The notes under the pieces: generated by a model
Seen by the model: only the letters and a program-made list of their open reading frames with translations
What the model was told of the DNA's origin: nothing
Databases searched by the model: none
DNA from: Pseudomonadota bacterium
GTDB lineage: Bacteria > Pseudomonadota > Gammaproteobacteria > Xanthomonadales > Rhodanobacteraceae
Assembly (NCBI GenBank): GCA_018241165.1
Contig: JAFEEK010000161.1
Coordinates: 1-8,921, forward strand
Reading direction: 5' to 3'
Length of the DNA: 8,921 bases
Position numbers and translations under genes: made by a program
Shown: piece by piece, positions 1 through 5,966 of the stretch
Layout of the letters: every line of letters begins with the position of its first letter
Position numbering within the stretch: position 1 is the first letter of the stretch

Positions 1-126
1 CGCGGCATCGGCATCCGCATCGAGGACGACGTGGTGGTCACCAAGGGCGATCCGGAAGTCATTACCACCGCCGTGCCGAACGATCCGGATGCGATCGAGG
101 CTCTTATGGCGGCGGCGCGCAAATAG
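1..126 (+). CDS. pepP: Xaa-Pro aminopeptidase (PepP-like, M24B), C-terminal fragment
   Basis: Only the last 41 codons are in the window; the 5' part lies to the left and the frame ends with TAG. The visible stretch begins RGIGIRIEDDVVVT, which is the last metal-ligand segment of the M24 'pita-bread' peptidases; the glutamate in RIEDD (residue 8 of the fragment) would bind one of the two Mn/Zn ions. The tail EALMAAARK resembles the C-terminus of E. coli PepP as I remember it, which favours aminopeptidase P over dipeptidase PepQ. Family role: it removes an N-terminal residue next to proline from peptides in the cytoplasm. Its stop codon is 14 bases before the next start on the same strand, so the two genes are probably co-transcribed. 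The metal site as a whole cannot be judged from this fragment. Another M24 aminopeptidase subfamily is possible. Confidence 0.8.
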   Translation, partial: RGIGIRIEDDVVVTKGDPEVITTAVPNDPDAIEALMAAARK

Positions 127-128
127 TC

Positions 129-133
129 GGGAG
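129..133 (+). promoter_or_regulatory. Ribosome binding site deciding the GTG start of acvB
   Basis: GGGAG sits seven bases upstream of the GTG at 141, directly after the TAG of the preceding gene. The alternative in-frame ATG at 150 would be 16 bases away, too far for this site, so the GTG start is preferred. The choice adds only three residues to the signal peptide. Confidence 0.55.
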
Positions 134-140
134 TCGTTTC

Positions 141-1514
141 GTGCGCGGGATGTGCCTCACGCTAATCTTGATTTTGGCATGCGGTGCAGCGCGTTCTGCA
201 ACCGTGCCGGTGCATTTCGGCCTGTTCGGCAACGTGCATGTCGCCACCCCGGCAGGTGAGCCAAAGCGCGCCATCGTGCTTATCTCGGACTCGAGGGGAT
301 GGGACGCGCGCGCCGAGGCGCTGGCAACCGCACAAGCCGATGCTGGCGCCTTCGTGCTCGGCATCGACCTGCCCGCGTACCTGGCGCAGATGGAATCCAT
401 CGATGCGAAATGCTCGTTTCCGGCCGGGCATTTCGAGGAGATGATCCACTGGATCCAGCGCGACCGGAAACTGGACAAGTATATTTATCCCATTTTGGTC
501 GGCGACGGCGCCGGTGCGACGTTCGCCTATGCGCTCGACGTGCAGGCGCCGCAAGGCACGTACAAGGGCCTGGTCACGCTGGGCTGGGACGCCGGTTTTC
601 GTTTGCCAAAGCCAGTCTGCAAAGGCGATGCCGGAGCCATGACCGTTGCCGATGGCAAAGTGCAATTCCGCATCGTGCCGGTACAACGCATGCCCAATCC
701 CTGGCTGCCGCAACCGTTTGCGCCGGGCGCGCGCGTCAACGGGCTGGCCGCGCACCTGCCTGCCCCGCTGCACGAATGGTTCGCCGCATTGAATGGAACG
801 ATTTTGGATCCCGGCAAGCAACTCGATGCGTCGATTCAATGGCTCACGGCCCCTGCGCGCGCCGCGCCGCCACTGCCGCAGGACATTGCCGACCTGCCGC
901 TGGAAACCGTGCCGGCACAGGGCGAATTCGCGCAACGCATCGGCATCATTCTCACCGGCGATGGCGGCTGGGCGGGCCTTGATGTCGCTGTCGCCAACCA
1001 GCTCGCACAGCGCGGCATCGACGTCGTCGCGCTCAACACGCTCAAGTATTTCTGGGAAACGCGCACGCCCGACCAGGCTGCCGACGCGCTGACGCGCATC
1101 ATCGGCCACTACGGCGCGCAGTATCCGCTCGCCGATTTCGTCGTCGTTGGCTATTCCTTCGGAGCAGGGCTGTCGCCGGTGTTGATCAACCGCCTGCCCG
1201 AATCCGCGCGCAAACGCGTTGCCGCGCAGGTGCTGATCTCGCCCGACGACACGGCCGTGTTCGAAATCCACGTCGGCGACTGGTTCGGATCGACCGCGCA
1301 CAAGGGCGCAATTCCGATCGCGCCGGAAATCGCCAAGACCCAGGTGCCCGTGATTTGCGTCCACGGCGCCGACGAGGACGACAGTTTCTGCAAGCAGATC
1401 GTCGGCAAGCCGAACGTGAAAGAACTCGTGCTGCCCGGTGCGCACCACTACAACGGCGATTACGACAAGCTTGGTGCAGCGATCGTGGCGGCGTTGCCGG
1501 CGCCGAAGGGCTGA
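141..1514 (+). CDS. acvB: AcvB/VirJ-family exported serine hydrolase (probable aminoacyl-phosphatidylglycerol hydrolase)
   Basis: A 457-aa protein with a GTG start and an N-terminal hydrophobic stretch (residues 5-14, followed by CGAARSA), so it is likely exported to the periplasm, with a plausible cleavage after ARSA at residue 20. Two alpha/beta-hydrolase halves are visible. The C-terminal half carries the VirJ hallmarks: TGDGGW (272-277), the nucleophile elbow GYSFGAG (337-343, Ser339), an acidic residue near HGADED (about 411) and HHY (435-437) as candidate catalytic histidines. The N-terminal half has parallel segments: SDSRGW (49-54) and GDGAGA (121-126), where the expected serine is glycine, so it is probably not catalytic. 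The length is close to AcvB of Agrobacterium, which hydrolyses lysyl-PG, and PA0919 of P. aeruginosa, which hydrolyses alanyl-PG; both are encoded next to a PG aminoacyl synthase. An mprF homologue lies about 0.8 kb away here, supporting the same job. Family assignment is firm; the exact lipid substrate is inferred. It probably shares a transcript with the upstream pepP-like gene. Confidence 0.85.
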   Translation: MRGMCLTLILILACGAARSATVPVHFGLFGNVHVATPAGEPKRAIVLISDSRGWDARAEALATAQADAGAFVLGIDLPAYLAQMESIDAKCSFPAGHFEEMIHWIQRDRKLDKYIYPILVGDGAGATFAYALDVQAPQGTYKGLVTLGWDAGFRLPKPVCKGDAGAMTVADGKVQFRIVPVQRMPNPWLPQPFAPGARVNGLAAHLPAPLHEWFAALNGTILDPGKQLDASIQWLTAPARAAPPLPQDIADLPLETVPAQGEFAQRIGIILTGDGGWAGLDVAVANQLAQRGIDVVALNTLKYFWETRTPDQAADALTRIIGHYGAQYPLADFVVVGYSFGAGLSPVLINRLPESARKRVAAQVLISPDDTAVFEIHVGDWFGSTAHKGAIPIAPEIAKTQVPVICVHGADEDDSFCKQIVGKPNVKELVLPGAHHYNGDYDKLGAAIVAALPAPKG

Positions 1515-1525
1515 AGTTTCGATCC

Positions 1526-1539
1526 GCGCCCGCGGGCGC
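1526..1539. terminator. 14-bp perfect palindrome between convergent genes
   Basis: GCGCCCGCGGGCGC is its own reverse complement and lies in the 44-base gap between the convergent ends of the acvB and doc genes. As RNA on either strand it could form a short GC hairpin (about five pairs with a four-base loop). No U-tract follows on either side, so it is at best a weak bidirectional terminator. In GC-rich DNA such a palindrome could also be chance. Confidence 0.3.
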
Positions 1540-1558
1540 TATCGATTCCAGCGAGGCG

Positions 1559-1990
1559 TTATTTGCCCAGCGCGTAACGTGCGGTTGACTCGTTGATTTG
1601 CCACGTCGAATTGCGTATGCGCGGGCGCAGCCACGCAGCGAACTCGGTCTCCTCGATACTCCCTTCGGCGAGTGCGAGATACACCGGATACAACTCAACG
1701 TTGTCGGCGTCGAGTACCGCACCGTTGAGCACGATGAAGGTTTCGCAGACAACCGCAGCCGTGCGCTTGTTGCCGTCGACGAACGGATGATTACGTGCGA
1801 CGCCGAAGGCAAGGCTCGCAGCCAGATCGGCTAGGTCGGGCACGGGCTCGCCATACGCGTGAAGCTGCTGCGGACGCGCGAGCGCGGAATCGAGCAGGCG
1901 CTCATCGCGCACGCCGCTACCGCCGCCGTGCTCGGCCAGCTGGCGGTCGTGAATCGCTAGCGCAAGCGCTTTGCCGATCCAGGTAAACAC
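1559..1990 (-). CDS. doc: Doc-type Fic-domain toxin (death-on-curing family)
   Basis: 143 residues from a GTG start. The Fic core motif HPFVDGNKRT is at residues 68-77, with His68, Asp72, Asn74, Lys75 and Arg76 intact. The preceding HGGGSGVRDERLLDSALARP (21-40) is typical of the death-on-curing family. P1 Doc phosphorylates EF-Tu and so stops translation; that activity is inherited from the family, not shown here. The frame stays open upstream through the antitoxin gene, but residues encoded there have no Doc character. The GTG at 1990 gives the usual N-terminus (W-x-x-x-A-L-A-I-H-D). The start lies four bases after the antitoxin stop with no clear Shine-Dalgarno, suggesting translational coupling. 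About 15 residues beyond the usual Doc core (from about 127) form an unassigned tail. The gene converges on acvB. Confidence 0.88.
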   Translation of the reverse strand: MFTWIGKALALAIHDRQLAEHGGGSGVRDERLLDSALARPQQLHAYGEPVPDLADLAASLAFGVARNHPFVDGNKRTAAVVCETFIVLNGAVLDADNVELYPVYLALAEGSIEETEFAAWLRPRIRNSTWQINESTARYALGK

Positions 1991-1994
1991 GGTG

Positions 1995-2216
1995 TTACTG
2001 CGCGAGTTTGTGCAGCAGGCTGCGGCGATCGCGCATGATGCGCTCGGCCACTTCCATTTGCTCGGCAAGTTGCGGATCGTAGGTCGTGAGCACGATGCCG
2101 TCCGGTGCTTCGCGCGCGTACAGCGCATCGCCTTTGTCCGCGCGCAGGCGCGCGAGCAGCTCCTTCGGCAGGATGACGCCGGCGGAATTGCCAACCGTGG
2201 TGATTTTCAGTTTCAT
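1995..2216 (-). CDS. AbrB/MazE/SpoVT-type antitoxin
   Basis: A 73-aa protein starting MKLKITTVGNSAGVILPKEL, a textbook swapped-hairpin AbrB DNA-binding fold (residues about 3-45) with the conserved VGNSAGVILPKELL segment at 8-21. The remaining part (about 46-73, YDPQLAEQMEVAERIMRDRR) is charged and probably helical; in such antitoxins this part wraps around and neutralises the toxin. It lies directly upstream of the Doc toxin gene, four bases apart, as expected for an antitoxin-first operon. Proteins of this class usually repress their own promoter with the toxin as co-repressor, and an inverted repeat lies just upstream. The partner of Doc in phage P1 is Phd, which has an unrelated fold, so this is the AbrB-Doc hybrid arrangement seen in many chromosomes. 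No strong Shine-Dalgarno is visible. Confidence 0.88.
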   Translation of the reverse strand: MKLKITTVGNSAGVILPKELLARLRADKGDALYAREAPDGIVLTTYDPQLAEQMEVAERIMRDRRSLLHKLAQ

Positions 2217-2232
2217 GTCCAGGTTACCGATG

Positions 2233-2251
2233 GTTATAACAAACGTTATAC
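2233..2251 (-). promoter_or_regulatory. Palindromic operator/promoter candidate of the antitoxin-toxin operon
   Basis: On the coding (minus) strand the segment reads GTATAACGTTTGTTATAAC, 16 bases upstream of the antitoxin ATG. It contains perfect six-base inverted arms TATAAC/GTTATA separated by GTTT, and the second half GTTATAAC is itself a palindrome. Both TATAAC copies could act as a -10 box, but no good -35 is seen at standard spacing. This AT-rich patch stands out in GC-rich surroundings. The position fits autoregulation by an AbrB-type antitoxin; binding is inferred. Confidence 0.5.
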
Positions 2252-2298
2252 TGACGGTTTTTTGTCATGAAATCAAGGGCGATGGGATCGGGTTGTGC

Positions 2299-4905
2299 TC
2301 AACCGATCAACAACCGCCGATACCCGCCCGACACCAGCGCGGCGATGTCGATGAGCAGTCCGGGCACCCACAGGCCGCGCGGGTAGGCGAGGTAGGAGCC
2401 GACCCATTCGGGTTTGAACTTGTCCTTGTAGCGGCGCACGCCCTGATAGTTGTAGAAGCGGTTGCCGTACTGGAACGCGAGCGCGGCGAGGCGCTCGTTG
2501 ACGCGTGCGTAGGGGTTGTCGCCGACGCGCGAGAGCGGCGCCATGCCGAGGCTGAAGATCTCGTAGCCTTGTTCCTGTGCCCACAGCATCACTTTCGCGA
2601 ACAGGAAATCCATGGTGCTGCGCGGCGTATCGGCGACGTGGCGCATCAAATCGACGCTGGCGTGGCCGCCGGGCCCGTAAGGCGGCAGCACGTTCGCGAA
2701 CGCGATCAGCTCGCCGTCGCGATGTACGAGGCCGAGCGGGCTCCACGCAAAATACGCCGGGTCGAAACGTCCGAGCGAGAAACCTTTTTCATCGCCGCCC
2801 TTGTCGGCCAGCCAGGCGTCCGAGACGCGTTCCAGATCGGTAAGCAGGGCAGTATCGAATGGCGGCTGTACAAGTGTAAATGTCAACTTTTCCTTCTGCG
2901 CGCGATTGCAAGCCTGACGCAGGTCTTCCCAGCGCTTGCCGGCGAGCGAGAATTCCTCCAGTCGCACCAGCGCCAGTTCGCCGAGCTTGAACAGATCGAA
3001 GCCGTGGTCGTGATAGCGCGACAGGTCCGGTTCCAGCACCTCGTAGAACACCGGCACGCGATCCTGCGCATCGGCGAAGTGGCGGAAGTCGAGGATCGCG
3101 CGGTCGATGGCGGCATCAGCGCCGCAGGGCGATCCGAGTGCGACCATGCGGTCGCGAATGGCGCCGTAGGCGATCACGGCCTGATGGTCGGCAGCCCAGA
3201 ACAGGTGCTTGTCGGCCATGAAGGTCAGGTGCGCGAATTCGCCGCCGCCGTGCGCGTTGTACAGATCGCGCGCGCGTTCGAGTTCGGCGCGATCGGGCAG
3301 CGCCAGCTTCGGGCGATTGACCGCAAACGCCTGCCAGATGAGGTAGACGATCAATCCCAGCAATGCGGCTGCGAGGCCACGGCCGATGCGCGAGGTGTGT
3401 TCGCCGAAACCGACGTAGAACAGGTCGAACGAATCGTCGCCAAGCACCTGGGCCACGCCGATCGCGAAGAACACCAGCACGCAGATCAGCAATCCCGCAA
3501 ACCAGCCGAAGGTGCGCGCCGAGGTCAGCGTCATCGCGCGGCGCGTGAATGCGCGCTTGCGCGCGCGCAGCAGCGCGGCGACGGCGAGCAGGAACAGCGC
3601 CTCGCCGAAGTGCAGACCCTTGGTTACCGCCAGTGCCGCGCTGATCAGCAGCAGCCACATCGCCACGCGGTAGGCCAGGCGCAGACGCCCGTCGATGCCG
3701 CGCGCGAGTCCGAGCAGGATCACGCCCGACAGCACCGAAAACCAGTTCGAGCTTTCCACGGCCAGGATCGGCAGGTGCGCACGCACCGTGGCGATGTGCT
3801 CGCTCACCGACGGAATCGCCGCCGATGCGAGCTGCATCGCGCCCGCGCCGAAGGTCAGGATGGCGAGCAGGCGCGTGCCGAAATCCGCGAGCAACGTCGC
3901 CGGCAGGCCGAGCAATCCGAACAACGGATGGCCGGCCAGGCGCGTGCGCAGGCGCGCAAGCAATGGCAGGCGCGCGCTGAGCATTTCCGAGCCCATGTAC
4001 AGCGAGATCAGCAACGGCAACAGGTAATACGCAATACGGAACAGCATCAGGCCGGAAAATACCGACGCCTTGTCGTAGCCGGCCTGGGTGAGGGCGAGCA
4101 GGATCAGGCCATCGAACACGCCCAGGCCACCGGGCACCTGGCTCACGAGGCCGAGCACGCCCGCACCGGCGAACGCGCCGAGCAGCAATCCGGGCTTGAT
4201 GTGTTCGCCCGAGATGTAGATGCAGGCGTACAGCGTCGCCGCAGCGAGCAGCCAGTCGATCAATGAAACCAGGGTGAGCTCGATCTTCAGGCGCAATGGC
4301 GGGACGCCGACATCCTGCGGCAGCCAGCGCATCAGCGAGCGCCGCGTGGTGAGGAAAAAGTACAGTGGCAGGTAGCACGCGGCAGCGATCAGGACTGCCG
4401 CGGCGACCCAGCGCTGCGCGGTGCCGCTGGTCAACGGCAGCGAACTGGTTGCCAGCGTGGCGATGACGAGCAGCGACAATCCGGACAACAACGACAGTGC
4501 CTGCATGCCGATCAGCGCGGCCGCGCGCGACAGCGGCACCTTCAATCCGGACAGGCCCATCAGGCGCACGCTCGCGCCCATCGCGCCGGAAAGGTTGAGC
4601 GTGTTCGCCATGCTGTTGGCGACAAAGGCGAGGCGGAAACAGTCGCGCGCGTGCAGGCCGAGCTTGAGCCAGCGCGCGATCAGCCAGTCCACGGCGCCGG
4701 TGAACGTCACGCTGAACAACGCCAACGCCGCGACGCACAGCGCCGGCAAGGTCGGCACATCGATCAGTGTGTGCTGGATGTCCTCGAGCGGGAACTCGCC
4801 CGCTTCCCGCCACAGCAACCATCCCGTGACCGCGAGGAATGCAATCGGCACGATCCAGCGAAGGCGGGCGACGACGCTGGGTGCAGCGGTGGATTCCTCG
4901 CTCAT
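2299..4905 (-). CDS. mprF: MprF: bifunctional phosphatidylglycerol lysyl/alanyl-transferase and flippase
   Basis: 868 residues, the normal full MprF size. Residues about 15-530 hold some 13-14 hydrophobic segments, forming the flippase domain, which includes the signature SQVPGGLGVFDG at 255-266. Residues about 533-868 form the cytoplasmic synthase domain (DUF2156, tandem GNAT fold). Visible synthase motifs are GGDEKGFSLGRFD (703-715), VDLMRH (751-756), MDFLFAK and SLGMAPLSRVG (765-771, 785-795), and GNRFYNYQGVRRYKDKFKP (814-832), the characteristic C-terminal motif. Known role: it transfers an amino acid from aminoacyl-tRNA to phosphatidylglycerol and moves the product to the outer leaflet, lowering surface charge and raising resistance to cationic peptides and acid. 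Whether lysine or alanine is used cannot be read from the sequence. The start lies 15 bases after the stop of the VirJ-like hydrolase gene, implying one operon of hydrolase plus synthase. The Shine-Dalgarno is weak. Confidence 0.93.
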   Translation of the reverse strand: MSEESTAAPSVVARLRWIVPIAFLAVTGWLLWREAGEFPLEDIQHTLIDVPTLPALCVAALALFSVTFTGAVDWLIARWLKLGLHARDCFRLAFVANSMANTLNLSGAMGASVRLMGLSGLKVPLSRAAALIGMQALSLLSGLSLLVIATLATSSLPLTSGTAQRWVAAAVLIAAACYLPLYFFLTTRRSLMRWLPQDVGVPPLRLKIELTLVSLIDWLLAAATLYACIYISGEHIKPGLLLGAFAGAGVLGLVSQVPGGLGVFDGLILLALTQAGYDKASVFSGLMLFRIAYYLLPLLISLYMGSEMLSARLPLLARLRTRLAGHPLFGLLGLPATLLADFGTRLLAILTFGAGAMQLASAAIPSVSEHIATVRAHLPILAVESSNWFSVLSGVILLGLARGIDGRLRLAYRVAMWLLLISAALAVTKGLHFGEALFLLAVAALLRARKRAFTRRAMTLTSARTFGWFAGLLICVLVFFAIGVAQVLGDDSFDLFYVGFGEHTSRIGRGLAAALLGLIVYLIWQAFAVNRPKLALPDRAELERARDLYNAHGGGEFAHLTFMADKHLFWAADHQAVIAYGAIRDRMVALGSPCGADAAIDRAILDFRHFADAQDRVPVFYEVLEPDLSRYHDHGFDLFKLGELALVRLEEFSLAGKRWEDLRQACNRAQKEKLTFTLVQPPFDTALLTDLERVSDAWLADKGGDEKGFSLGRFDPAYFAWSPLGLVHRDGELIAFANVLPPYGPGGHASVDLMRHVADTPRSTMDFLFAKVMLWAQEQGYEIFSLGMAPLSRVGDNPYARVNERLAALAFQYGNRFYNYQGVRRYKDKFKPEWVGSYLAYPRGLWVPGLLIDIAALVSGGYRRLLIG

Positions 4906-4920
4906 CGTGAGGTCACGGAC

Positions 4921-5805
4921 TCAATGATTGCGCTCGGCCACGCGCGATGGCGCCGGCGTCGCGTCGCGCAGCAGTTCGATCAGGCCGGCGCGATATTGAG
5001 GCATCCAGTTGCGCGGCACGCCGTAACCGTGGCCGACGTGCGGCAGGCTGATCACTTTTCCATTTTTCACTTTTTCCACAAAGCTCACCGTGGCCGGCGG
5101 GTTGCAAACCTTGTCGATGTCGCCTTGCAGAACGATCCACGGCGCCGGTACGCGCGGCACGGTGTTGAAGACGAAACCGTACGGCGGTTTGTGTTGTTTG
5201 TCCGCAGTGAGTCCCGTGTCTTCGCAAAACGGCTTGTGGTAGATCAGGTCCGGGCAGAAGCCCAGCGTCATCGCGCCGGAGAAACGCGCATCGCCGGCCT
5301 GTGCGAGTGCCGCATACGCCACCGTGGCGCCGGACGAATAACCGATCAGCAGCGGCCGCCAATCTGGCGGCAGCTTCATCGCGGATTTCACCTCGTTGCC
5401 GATCTTCTCGATCGCGGCGGCGGAATCGCTGCACGTGCCCGTTCCTGCATCCAGCGACTTGAGCAGCGCCGGCGTGCTGAACCCGGCGACGACATAGCCC
5501 AGGCTTGCCGCAGTCTGCGCCATGTCCCACACGCCCAGTTCCCAGCCGCCGTCGCCGGAGGCGAACAAAGCCAGGCCCCTGGAATCGCCTTGTGCCGCGT
5601 ACACGGTCACCTTGCCGACGCCTTCGACGTCGATGACGCGTGCGGCCTTGGGGTCTTGCAGTGGCGCGCGATGGCGCGCGGCATGTGCAGGCTGCTTCGC
5701 CGTGTAATTGTATATTTTTGCCGGATGCTCGGGCGTATCGGGCGCGGCAATGGATGCGGGCGCAGCCAATAGCAGCAGGGCCGGCAGGAACGGGCGGAAC
5801 GACAT
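4921..5805 (-). CDS. Single-domain VirJ-like exported serine hydrolase encoded upstream of mprF
   Basis: 294 residues from the ATG at 5805. The N-terminus (RPFLPALLLLAAPASIAA) is a clear Sec signal peptide, cleaved at about residue 21, placing the enzyme in the periplasm. Hydrolase features in order: SGDGGW (83-88), shared with the AcvB-like protein at the left of the window; the nucleophile elbow GYSSGA (155-160, Ser157); an acidic candidate in LQGDIDKVC (Asp229); and PHVGHGYG (255-262) with His256 or His259 as catalytic base. Four cysteines in the mature region (125, 184, 194, 234) could form disulfides. VirJ and AcvB belong to a family with proven aminoacyl-PG hydrolase members, and the 15-base spacing to mprF strongly suggests this enzyme trims the lipid MprF makes. 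Its substrate is still inferred. A TTG six bases further upstream is a possible but poorer start. Confidence 0.83.
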   Translation of the reverse strand: MSFRPFLPALLLLAAPASIAAPDTPEHPAKIYNYTAKQPAHAARHRAPLQDPKAARVIDVEGVGKVTVYAAQGDSRGLALFASGDGGWELGVWDMAQTAASLGYVVAGFSTPALLKSLDAGTGTCSDSAAAIEKIGNEVKSAMKLPPDWRPLLIGYSSGATVAYAALAQAGDARFSGAMTLGFCPDLIYHKPFCEDTGLTADKQHKPPYGFVFNTVPRVPAPWIVLQGDIDKVCNPPATVSFVEKVKNGKVISLPHVGHGYGVPRNWMPQYRAGLIELLRDATPAPSRVAERNH

Positions 5806-5814
5806 CTGCAAAAT

Positions 5815-5819
5815 CTCTC
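5815..5819 (-). promoter_or_regulatory. Ribosome binding site of the VirJ-like gene
   Basis: GAGAG on the minus strand lies nine bases before the ATG at 5805 but only three bases before the alternative TTG at 5811. The spacing therefore decides for the ATG. Confidence 0.45.
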
Positions 5820-5844
5820 GGACAAACGGCGGTTCGGGTTGCGA

Positions 5845-5850
5845 ATTATC
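5845..5850 (-). promoter_or_regulatory. Candidate -10 box for the hydrolase-mprF operon
   Basis: GATAAT on the minus strand, about 40 bases upstream of the VirJ-like start, matches five of six positions of the sigma70 -10 consensus. The gene-free interval here (5806-5966) is where a promoter for the two-gene operon should be. The region 16-18 bases upstream is GC-rich and gives no recognisable -35, so the call is tentative. Confidence 0.3.
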
Positions 5851-5860
5851 GCATTTTGCC

Positions 5861-5956
5861 CGTCATCCCGGGCCGCCGCAGGCGGAGCCCGGAATCCAGT
5901 CCCTTCTGTTCACGAGCCAAGGTCAAAACCGTATTCCCGCCTTCGCGGGAATGACG
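5861..5956. repeat. REP/MITE-like inverted-repeat element between virJ-like gene and pepQ
   Basis: The element is bounded by CGTCATCCCG at the left and CGGGAATGACG at the right, which are near-perfect inverted copies. It contains two internal hairpins. The first uses CCGGG..CCGCC with GGCGG..CCCGG (5868-5892). The second is a perfect eight-base stem, ATTCCCGC-CTTC-GCGGGAAT (5933-5952). The GTCATCCCGGG / GGAATCCAG / CGCGGGAATGACG style is a recurrent dispersed intergenic repeat in many proteobacterial genomes, Xanthomonadales among them. It lies ten bases downstream of the pepQ stop and could fold in the pepQ mRNA as a 3' stabiliser or attenuator; no U-tract is present. Only one copy is in the window, so its repetitive nature is inferred from its form. 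Confidence 0.6.
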
Positions 5957-5966
5957 AGCAAGGAAC

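Noticed and set aside
141..200. Lipoprotein signal in the AcvB-like protein (ILAC-G around Cys13)
   Set aside because: The -2 position is leucine, a poor fit to the lipobox, and the hydrophobic stretch is only about ten residues. A Sec cleavage after ARSA is an equal or better explanation, so no lipoprotein call is made.
162..1448. 428-codon open frame on the minus strand opposite acvB
   Set aside because: It is antisense to a recognised hydrolase gene with signal peptide and catalytic motifs; the translation has no family character.
1991..2194. Upstream in-frame extension of the Doc toxin to 211 residues
   Set aside because: The extension runs through the antitoxin gene in another frame and gives a Cys/Arg/Ser-rich sequence unlike Doc. 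The GTG at 1990 gives the normal N-terminus.
2086..4266. 726-codon open frame on the plus strand opposite mprF
   Set aside because: The frame is open because of GC-rich codon bias in the true gene. Its translation is rich in Gln, Arg, His and Ala with no domain, while the opposite strand encodes a full MprF with all motifs.
3116..4822. 568-codon open frame on the minus strand overlapping mprF
   Set aside because: It is a shifted reading of mprF with a low-complexity Arg/Ala-rich product and no recognisable fold.
5806..5811. TTG start two codons upstream for the VirJ-like gene
   Set aside because: GAGAG is only three bases from the TTG but nine from the ATG, so the ATG is favoured.
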